This document shows, piece by piece, positions 21,606 through 27,115 of a DNA stretch of 27,115 bases; position 1 is the stretch's first letter; the number at the start of each line of letters is the position of its first letter. The position numbers and the translations under genes were made by a program. The DNA is taken from assembly GCA_002361615.1 (NCBI GenBank), contig DETK01000038.1, positions 164,272-191,386 of the forward strand, in the 5' to 3' direction. This stretch comes from Bacteroidales bacterium UBA3290. Its GTDB lineage: Bacteria > Bacteroidota > Bacteroidia > Bacteroidales > UBA932. The notes beneath the pieces were generated by a model. That model ran no database searches. It was not told where the DNA came from and saw nothing but the letters and a program-made list of their open reading frames with translations.

Positions 21606-23825
21606 ATGGAAACCAAACCCTATACCTGGACCTTTACCCCGGTCGGCGGGACTGTGCGCGTCAAGATCACCTCTGGCGCCGACATCGCGCGGCTGGGCGA
21701 ATTGGACCGCAAGATGTGGACGGTCCTGAGCTGTCCTACCCGTAACCTGGAATTCGACCAGAAAACCCTCGAACTGCTGGATGCCGACCACGACGGCAAC
21801 ATCCGAGTTGACGAGGTCATTGCCGCAGCCCAGTGGCTGACCGGCATCCTGAAAGATCCGGACATGCTCCTGACCCGCGGCACCGAGATCCCTTTCTCCG
21901 CCTTCAACCAGGAGAATCCGGACGGGGCGAAACTGCTTGCTTCCGCCAGGCAGATCCTCAGCAATCTCAAACTGGAAAAAGACAGCATCGCGCTCGAGGA
22001 TACGGCCGACAATGTGAAGATCTTTGCCGACACGAAATTCAACGGCGACGGCATCATCACGCCCGCCAGTGCGGATAGCGAGGAACTCGCCGCCCTGGTG
22101 ACCACGATCGGCGAGACCATCGGCAAGGCCATGGACCGCAGCGGCAAGGACGGCGTGACAGCCGAGCACATCGAAGTTTTCTATACGGAGCTTGCCGACT
22201 ATGCCGCCTGGCAGGATGCCGGTACGGAAGCCGTTTTCCCGTTCGGCGACAAGACTGCCGACGCCCTCGCCGCTGTCGAGGCGCTGAAAGACAAGGTCGC
22301 CGACTATTTCATGCGCTGCAAGCTCATCGGCTTTGACGCCGAAGCCGCCAAGGCCGTCGATGTCTCCGTCGAGAAGATCGGCGCCATCGAGGGCAATCTT
22401 GCCCTGGCTTCTTCCGCCATCGGCGAAGAGCCCCTTGCCAAACCGTCGGCCGGTGCCGTGCTCCCGCTCGATGCCGTCAACCCGGCCTGGAAGGCAGCCG
22501 TCGAGACAATGCGGGGCCTTGTGCTGGAAGCGGACAAGAATACGCTTACAGAAACTGAATGGGCAGAAATCGTCGGAAAATTCGCCCCTTATACAGCTTG
22601 GATGGAAGCCAAAAAAGGTGTCCGGGTTGAAGGCCTTGGCATCGAAAAGGTCAGGGAACTTCTGAAGACTGACCAAAAAGCCGCGCTCCTTGCACTGGTT
22701 GACGCCGACAAGGCCCTCGAGGAAGAGGCCCTTTCCATCGAAGCCGTCGATAAACTCCTGCGCCTGTACCACAGTTTCTACGACTTCCTGAACAACTATG
22801 TCGTGCTGGCCGACTTCTACGATCCGCAGCGCAAGGCCATGTTCCAGGCCGGACGCCTGTACATCGATCAGCGTTCCACCGACTTGTGCGTCAGGGTTGA
22901 CGGTCCGAGCCCCGAAATATCTTCCCTGAGCGGGATGTACATCCTCTACTGTGCCTGCAAGAGCGATAAGCTCGGCAGGACTATGAACATCGCCGCCGTC
23001 CTCACCGCCGGTGACGTGGACGGCCTCCGCCCGGGCAAGAATGCCGTGTTCTATGACCGCGACGGCAACGACTGGAGTGCCGTCGTGACGAGCATCGTGG
23101 AGAATCCGCTCTCGCTGCGTCAGGCATTCTGGGCACCGTACAAGAAGGCGGGCCGCTGGATTTCAGAGAAGATCGGCAAATCGGCCGAGGCCAAGGCGAA
23201 CAAGGGAGAAAGCACCCTGGGTTCCATCACGGAAGGCGCCACGACGGCTCCCGCTGCCGGTGCCCAGGCGGCGACCAAAGCCGCGCCGTTCGATGTAGGC
23301 AAGATCGCCGGTATTACGATCGCTGTCGCGGCCGTCGCCGGCGTGCTGACCGCTATCGTGGCCACGCTCAAATCGCTGACCTGGTGGCAGTGGATCATCC
23401 TGATCATCGGCCTGATGCTCATCATCTCACTGCCGTCCGTGTTCATTGCCTGGCGCAAACTGCGCAGACGTGACCTCGGTCCGGTCCTCAATGCCAACGG
23501 ATGGGCCATCAATGCCAAATCGCTCGTAAGCGTCAAGTTCGGCAAAGGTCTCACGCAACTGGCCGAGTTCCCGAAACTTACCGCCGTGGATCCGGCTGCC
23601 CGCCGGAAGGCCTTCTGGCGCAAGTTCTGCTGCTGGTTCTTCGGCATCCTGATCGTCGCCGGCGCCGCGCTGTATTTCACGGACAATCTCAAATGCATCG
23701 GCCTGCCTTTCCACAAGGAAAAGCCGGCTGAAGAAGTTGTCGCAGAAGAAGCCCCTGCCGACGGGACCGGCCCCGCAGCCGAAGCGGCTCAGCAGGAGCC
23801 GTCCGAGCCGTCCGCGCAGGAATGA
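21606..23825 (+). CDS. EF-hand-containing membrane protein of unknown function (739 aa)
   Basis: No signal peptide is present. Residues 59-70 (DADHDGNIRVDE) form a perfect 12-residue EF-hand calcium loop with acidic ligands at positions 1, 3, 5 and 12. Two weaker loops follow near 139-150 (KFNGDGIITPAS) and 176-189 (DRSGKDGVTAEHIE). The large middle part (about 190-520) is alpha-helical, Ala/Glu/Lys-rich and unrecognised. Hydrophobic segments at about 566-590, 592-616 and 675-695 follow a Gly/Ala-rich linker, and the last 30 residues are an acidic Glu/Ala/Pro tail. The topology suggests a cytoplasmic calcium-sensing or scaffold-like domain anchored by C-terminal membrane helices. The final 37 bp overlap the convergent CDF gene. 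I believe relatives exist in Bacteroidales but know no function. Confidence 0.8.
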   Translation: METKPYTWTFTPVGGTVRVKITSGADIARLGELDRKMWTVLSCPTRNLEFDQKTLELLDADHDGNIRVDEVIAAAQWLTGILKDPDMLLTRGTEIPFSAFNQENPDGAKLLASARQILSNLKLEKDSIALEDTADNVKIFADTKFNGDGIITPASADSEELAALVTTIGETIGKAMDRSGKDGVTAEHIEVFYTELADYAAWQDAGTEAVFPFGDKTADALAAVEALKDKVADYFMRCKLIGFDAEAAKAVDVSVEKIGAIEGNLALASSAIGEEPLAKPSAGAVLPLDAVNPAWKAAVETMRGLVLEADKNTLTETEWAEIVGKFAPYTAWMEAKKGVRVEGLGIEKVRELLKTDQKAALLALVDADKALEEEALSIEAVDKLLRLYHSFYDFLNNYVVLADFYDPQRKAMFQAGRLYIDQRSTDLCVRVDGPSPEISSLSGMYILYCACKSDKLGRTMNIAAVLTAGDVDGLRPGKNAVFYDRDGNDWSAVVTSIVENPLSLRQAFWAPYKKAGRWISEKIGKSAEAKANKGESTLGSITEGATTAPAAGAQAATKAAPFDVGKIAGITIAVAAVAGVLTAIVATLKSLTWWQWIILIIGLMLIISLPSVFIAWRKLRRRDLGPVLNANGWAINAKSLVSVKFGKGLTQLAEFPKLTAVDPAARRKAFWRKFCCWFFGILIVAGAALYFTDNLKCIGLPFHKEKPAEEVVAEEAPADGTGPAAEAAQQEPSEPSAQE

Positions 23826-24727
23826 CCTTCGCGCTCGGTCTCCAGGGTCGCGTGCCCGATTCCGTGTTCGCGGAGCAGCTGCTTGATCCTGTGTACGATG
23901 CTTTCGGCATCGGCCTGTCCTGAGACGACCAGGTGGGCGGTCAAGGCCGTTTCCGTCGTACTGATGGGCCAGATATGAAGATGATGGATGCTGCGCACTC
24001 CGGGCGTGGCTTCCATCATCTGTTTTATGTCGTCGGGATCGATGTGCCCGGGCACCGCGTCCATGCTCATCCGGATGCTTTCGGAGAGCAGATGCCAGGT
24101 GCTGAACAGGATGACGACCGCGATGACGATGCCGATGAGCGGGTCGATGGCCGACCATCCTGTCAGTGCGATGACGATACCCGAAACGACCACGCCCGCC
24201 GAGACGAGTGTGTCGGTCGCCATGTGGAGGAAGGCGCCGCGGGTGTTGATGTCTTTCTTCCGGTGCTTCATCAGCAGGAAGGCCGTCAGGCCGTTGACCA
24301 CGATCCCGACGCCGGCTGTCCAGGCGATCGCCCCGCCGTCGATGGCTGCCGGATGCCGCAGTTTGTGGATGCTCTCCAGCAGGATCGCCCCGACGGCTAC
24401 CAGCAGGATGACCGCGTTGAGCAGGGAGATCAGGATCGAGCCTTTCCGATAACCGTAGGTGAATGTCCTGGTGCTGTGGGAAGCCGCCAGCCGGAAGGCG
24501 ATCAGGGCGAGGACCAGGGAAAAGACGTCGCTCAGGTTGTGGCCTGCATCGGAAAGCAGGCCCAGCGAGCCTTTCCAGAGGCCGACTCCGGTTTCAACAA
24601 GGACGAAAGCCAGGTTCAGTGCGATGGATATCCGATAGATCCCCCGCAGGGATGCCACTTCGGCCGCATCTCCGTGGTCGTGGTGGTGATGATGTCCGTG
24701 ATGATGATGTTCGTGCCCGTGTTCCAT
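23789..24727 (-). CDS. CDF-family zinc/cation efflux protein (CzcD/ZitB-like)
   Basis: The 312-residue protein has a His-rich N terminus (about 12 His in the first 18 residues) expected to bind zinc in the cytoplasm. Six membrane helices and a C-terminal cytoplasmic domain follow. The metal site is given by His63-x3-Asp67 (SDAGHNLSD) in helix II and His168-x3-Asp172 (LHMATD) in helix V. The His/Asp pairing is typical of zinc-selective CDF proteins that export Zn2+ in exchange for protons. The C-terminal domain has VRSIHHLHIWPIST, the usual dimer and metal-sensing strand. Start: the only available Met is at 24727, right after a consensus -7 box. The gene overlaps the end of the EF-hand gene tail to tail by 37 bp. 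Confidence 0.94.
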   Translation of the reverse strand: MEHGHEHHHHGHHHHHDHGDAAEVASLRGIYRISIALNLAFVLVETGVGLWKGSLGLLSDAGHNLSDVFSLVLALIAFRLAASHSTRTFTYGYRKGSILISLLNAVILLVAVGAILLESIHKLRHPAAIDGGAIAWTAGVGIVVNGLTAFLLMKHRKKDINTRGAFLHMATDTLVSAGVVVSGIVIALTGWSAIDPLIGIVIAVVILFSTWHLLSESIRMSMDAVPGHIDPDDIKQMMEATPGVRSIHHLHIWPISTTETALTAHLVVSGQADAESIVHRIKQLLREHGIGHATLETEREGHSCADGSDGSC

Positions 24728-24735
24728 AACGGGTG

Positions 24736-24743
24736 CAAAGGTA
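24736..24743 (-). promoter_or_regulatory. -7 element (TACCTTTG) of the CDF gene
   Basis: The minus strand carries an exact TAnnTTTG match only 8 bp from the ATG at 24727, so the leader would be about 4 nt or absent. No -33 TTTG is seen at the standard spacing. Confidence 0.6.
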
Positions 24744-24819
24744 GGGGAAAGCGCCGGGAAAAACCATCCCCATTTGTTGGGATGAGGAACAGCGGCCCGG
24801 TCGAAGTGGCGGAAGCGGA

Positions 24820-25569
24820 TCAGCCTCCGGCTTCAGTATCCCAGCAGGTGTTGATCACGCAGACCGGATGTCCGCCGTCCCGCAGCAGCGTGACGATGAG
24901 CTGCGGGCCATCCTGGCTGACGCGGCAATGCAGGGTCTCTCCCGAATGACACTCCTGCATGAATTTGACATGTAATTCCCGGATGGCTGTCCCGTCAGGG
25001 ATCAGCGGCTGGACAAGCGACATGGCCAGCCGGACATAGTCGCGGTTGCTCATGTGGCCGTTGAAATCGGTTTCGGCGGCCGAGACGGTATGGGTTGAGG
25101 CGACGGCCGTTTCTTCCGGACCGGCCGCCGGGCGGAAGGCATGTCGCTGGTGCGCTACATGATTCCGTTCGTCATACAGGGCAGTCAAGCGCGGAACGGT
25201 GCTGCTGGGGAGCATCCGGCGGCTGCGGACATCGACCATCAGCCAGGTACTTTCACCGCTGGCCACGATCCTCCCGCGGATGTCCCGCACGAGATAATCG
25301 ACATAGACCTTGACGCTTGCGAGTTCCGACACGAATACCTCCATCTGTACGATGCCCGGCCAGACGGGCAGGTGGCTGAACGAACTGTGGAATTCGGCGA
25401 TCATCCATGTGATGCCGTCTTCCATCAAGTCGAAGGCGCCTACGCGGTTCTCGGCGAGGAATCTGGCGATGGTGTCCTGGAAGTAGCAGAGCACGGCCCC
25501 TGGCGTCATCCGTTTTGCGCTGTCGATGTCGGCCAGCGTGAGGGAGTAGATATGCATGTATCGTTTCAT
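24820..25569 (-). CDS. Acyl-ACP thioesterase
   Basis: The 249-residue protein consists of two hot-dog domains (PF01643). The first (about 1-135) has ITWMIAEFHSSF. The second contains the active-site loop ETDFNGHMSNRDYVRLA (166-182) with Asp168, Asn170, His172 and Asn175, the residue set of FatA/FatB-like thioesterases. The enzyme should hydrolyse fatty acyl-ACP in the cytoplasm to release free fatty acids; chain-length preference cannot be told. It is transcribed divergently from the AraC-type regulator gene across 116 bp, a layout often seen for a regulator and its target. Met5 (25557) is an alternative start, which would restore a 12-nt leader. Confidence 0.92.
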   Translation of the reverse strand: MKRYMHIYSLTLADIDSAKRMTPGAVLCYFQDTIARFLAENRVGAFDLMEDGITWMIAEFHSSFSHLPVWPGIVQMEVFVSELASVKVYVDYLVRDIRGRIVASGESTWLMVDVRSRRMLPSSTVPRLTALYDERNHVAHQRHAFRPAAGPEETAVASTHTVSAAETDFNGHMSNRDYVRLAMSLVQPLIPDGTAIRELHVKFMQECHSGETLHCRVSQDGPQLIVTLLRDGGHPVCVINTCWDTEAGG

Positions 25570-25573
25570 GCTG

Positions 25574-25605
25574 CAAAACTATTGAACACGGATGCACCTT
25601 CCAAA
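25574..25605 (-). promoter_or_regulatory. -33/-7 promoter of the acyl-ACP thioesterase gene
   Basis: The minus strand has TTTG (25602-25605), a 20-bp spacer and TAGTTTTG (25574-25581), a full consensus promoter. The -7 box ends 4 bp before the ATG at 25569, the same geometry as for the lipoprotein gene at 10695. Confidence 0.7.
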
Positions 25606-25637
25606 ATAATTGCTATACCTTTCTGCTGAAAATTTCA

Positions 25638-25645
25638 TATATTTG
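25638..25645 (+). promoter_or_regulatory. -7 element (TATATTTG) for the AraC-family gene
   Basis: This exact TAnnTTTG match ends 40 bp before the ATG at 25686 and gives a leader of about 36 nt. A further look-alike (TACCTTTT) lies at 25668-25675, too near the start to be preferred. Confidence 0.6.
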
Positions 25646-25685
25646 GGCTGCAATACTTGGTTGGTTATACCTTTTGGCTGATTTT

Positions 25686-26558
25686 ATGGAAAGTTTGACA
25701 TTGCCCCGCCTGCGGGAATCTCTCCCGGCACGTCCGATGCTTTCGCATGGTGACGATATTTTCATCGCCAACATCTCGTTCCGGACGGAGCTTGAAGGCC
25801 ATCTGTCTTTTCCCTGTCGCTTCGACGGGGTGATCTGCCTTTATTGCGTCCAGGGCAGCTTTGACTTGCAGATCGGGCTTGACAGCTACGATGTGCAGCG
25901 AGATTGCTTTGCCGTCAGCCTGCCCGAAGATATCCTGTCCTTCTCCTGGAAGCGGGAAGCGGGGCGGGGAGAGGTTACGCTGATGGCCCTTTCCGAGAAA
26001 ATGCTGCAGGAGATGGAATTCGACCGGCTGGGCGCCCTCTATGCCTTCCGCTGCCGGATGGTCAAGGTCGATACGCGGACGATGATCCTGATCCACAATT
26101 TCCAGAACATTTTCCGCTCGGTAGCCGGAGACCGCCATGCTGACCTGACCCGCAGCCTGGGATACCTGCTGCGTTCGATGAGCATCGAACTGACGCACAT
26201 CTGGGAGCGGATCGCAGACCGGGAAACGCTCCTGCGTCAGGGTCGCAATCCGCTGACAGGACAGTTCCTTGCTTTGCTTTCCCGCTACCACACCGAGCAT
26301 CGCGAGCTCGAGTTCTATTCCGGGCGTCTTGGGCTGACGCCCAAATACCTCTCTGCCGCCATCAAGTCCGACAGCGGCCGCACCGCGCCGGAATGGATTG
26401 TCGAGTATGTGATGATGGAGGCGCGTTATTATCTGAAACACACCTCTTTGTCGGTAAAGGAAATTGCCTGGCATCTCCATTTTGCCAACCAGATGGATTT
26501 TTACCGTTATTTCCGTCGCCACGGAGGCATGACCCCAAGCGAATACAGGGGACATTGA
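25686..26558 (+). CDS. AraC-family transcriptional regulator
   Basis: The ATG at 25686 is preferred over the in-frame TTG at 25674, giving 290 residues. The N-terminal 180 residues form a cupin-like sensing domain (strands such as GHLSFPCRFDGVICLYCVQGSFDLQIG). The C-terminal 100 residues are the AraC double helix-turn-helix: a first HTH around LTPKYLSAAIKSDSGRTAPE and a second around LSVKEIAWHLHFANQMDFYR, ending YFRRHGGMTPSEYRGH, the classic AraC signature. It should bind DNA in the cytoplasm. Likely targets are its own gene and the divergent thioesterase gene, inferred from position only. The ligand is unknown. Confidence 0.9.
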   Translation: MESLTLPRLRESLPARPMLSHGDDIFIANISFRTELEGHLSFPCRFDGVICLYCVQGSFDLQIGLDSYDVQRDCFAVSLPEDILSFSWKREAGRGEVTLMALSEKMLQEMEFDRLGALYAFRCRMVKVDTRTMILIHNFQNIFRSVAGDRHADLTRSLGYLLRSMSIELTHIWERIADRETLLRQGRNPLTGQFLALLSRYHTEHRELEFYSGRLGLTPKYLSAAIKSDSGRTAPEWIVEYVMMEARYYLKHTSLSVKEIAWHLHFANQMDFYRYFRRHGGMTPSEYRGH

Positions 26559-26938
26559 AGACATCCAGCGCAATCAACTGGGGCGTCATTTCTTCGTATC
26601 GTTTAAATGGAACTTTGGCAAACTCAACGAATCCCGTAATGCTAAATCCCGTCAGGCAATAATGAACATGTTGTAGTCTCCTTATCACTCCTGCGGTCTC
26701 ATCCATCCCACCCATAGTAGGACAGGACAATCTATAGTCATCACGTTTCATGCTTTTGGTACCACGCTCGGTGCGCAAGCTTGTTCCAGGCCAAGGCCTT
26801 CCACAAACATGCGCATCTTTTGTTACCCCCATCCCCAAGGGAAGTCCCGGTCCCTCAAGCGGGCCTCGGAGCCTTCGGCGGGGCCACCTCCAGTCGTTTT
26901 CTGATTGTCGGGCCGAAGGCCCTCCAAACAGAAACCGC
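26559..26938. other. Gene-free stretch of atypical composition, unrecognised
   Basis: No convincing gene is present. The first half (to about 26760) looks AT-richer than the flanking genes, and the second half has GGGCC-type short hairpins. The minus strand has an open frame from an ATG at 26751 (starting MKRDDYRLSCPTMGGMDETA), but it continues 197 bp antisense into the AraC gene and matches nothing I know. The stretch may be the remnant of a mobile element, because it is followed by a duplicated gene end and an IS-like terminus. Confidence 0.4.
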
Positions 26939-27093
26939 CTTCCGGCACCCTTCCGACCACCGGCCGATCGTCGTCGATTTCTTGTTGAACTGAGGATCGG
27001 GTCCTCTCCGCTTGCGATTTCCGCCAAACAGGCGCACGATAGTCGCCATTATACGAAGCAGGAGGCCGATTGCGTTACGCCAACAGCCGATTT
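26939..27093 (+). repeat. 155-bp direct repeat, right copy
   Basis: This copy matches 20222-20376 with three substitutions: T to C at 26943 and two G to A changes further right. The match stops in the middle of the downstream hairpin, exactly where the IS-like end begins. The left boundary has no shared sequence with the first locus. Confidence 0.95.
26940..26993 (+). pseudogene. 3' end fragment of an endonuclease/exonuclease/phosphatase gene
   Basis: The last 17 codons and stop of the gene at 19302-20276 are repeated here, including the SDHRPIVVDFLLN ending; one Trp codon has become Arg at the junction. The rest of the gene is missing, so this is a truncated duplicate without function as a protein. 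Confidence 0.85.
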
Positions 27094-27115
27094 GATGTGC
27101 CCCCCAAAAGTTGGA
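27093..27115. mobile_element. Possible insertion-sequence end (IS3-like terminus) at window edge
   Basis: The last bases, TGTGCCCCCCAAAAGTTGGA, resemble the terminal inverted repeats of some IS3-family elements, which often begin with TG and carry CCCCAAAAGTTGG. They start exactly where the 155-bp repeat is interrupted. Only 23 bp are visible, so the assignment rests on recall and position. Confidence 0.4.

Noticed and set aside
26362..27027. 221-codon minus-strand frame at the right edge
   Set aside because: It runs antisense to the AraC gene for 197 bp and through the direct repeat; no part matches a family I know. Only the unexplained stretch itself is reported.
1..27115. tRNA and rRNA genes
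   Set aside because: I looked in the gaps between genes for cloverleaf-like arms, CCA ends and conserved rRNA stretches and saw none; a tRNAscan-SE and Infernal run would be decisive.

Overview
This window reads as chromosomal DNA from a GC-rich member of the Bacteroidales (phylum Bacteroidota). The grounds are: twelve exact copies of the Bacteroidota -7 promoter element TAnnTTTG in gaps between genes; no obvious Shine-Dalgarno sequences but A-rich leaders; many lipoprotein signal peptides; and gene families typical of gut or rumen carbohydrate degraders (GH3, GH27, ThuA, DUF1349, Cthe_2159-type binding protein, LytS-type kinase). By eye G+C is high, near 58-60% in most genes. The genus cannot be fixed from sequence alone. 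No rRNA, tRNA, CRISPR array, SusC/SusD pair, integrase or complete transposase was found.

Layout. 1-416 is the 5' part of a LytS/YehU-type sensor kinase running off the left edge. 569-2347 is a beta-helical carbohydrate-binding lipoprotein. 2353-6611 is a leftward block: DUF418 membrane protein, PIG-L/LmbE-type deacetylase, GH3 glycosidase. 6669-8316 is a second leftward block: DUF2461 protein, a 62-residue Cys/His protein, a lipoprotein. A P1-family (S58) peptidase diverges from it at 8392 and abuts a large leftward lipoprotein (9343-10695). An EamA transporter (11076-11996) lies between two palindromic repeats. HrpB helicase follows (12309-14882), then a DUF1349 lipoprotein that diverges from a ThuA - GH27 alpha-galactosidase - class-I glutamine-amidotransferase-like hydrolase operon (15716-18609). 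Next come a HAD-like protein and an exported endonuclease/exonuclease/phosphatase protein (18856-20276). The last block has a Tat-exported QueG/RdhA-like iron-sulfur protein, a 739-residue EF-hand membrane protein, a CDF zinc exporter, an acyl-ACP thioesterase and a divergent AraC regulator (20468-26558). The right edge (26559-27115) is non-coding, with a duplicated gene end and what looks like an insertion-sequence terminus.

The least explained structure is a family of three intergenic palindromic elements of about 107-135 bp (10812-10918, 12095-12229, 18649-18767). All share outer arms close to CCGCTGCAACGGACGC, and two of the three a GTTGATCCCC core hairpin. Their two halves differ consistently, so each copy has a direction, and copies 1 and 2 flank the EamA gene in opposite orientations. 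They resemble ERIC or Correia-type non-autonomous elements in size and location, but I do not recognise the family.

Two other signals stand out. A 155-bp direct repeat (20222-20376 and 26939-27093, three mismatches) duplicates the 3' end of a gene around a 6.7-kb block. Several promoters sit so close to the start codon that leaderless transcripts are expected.
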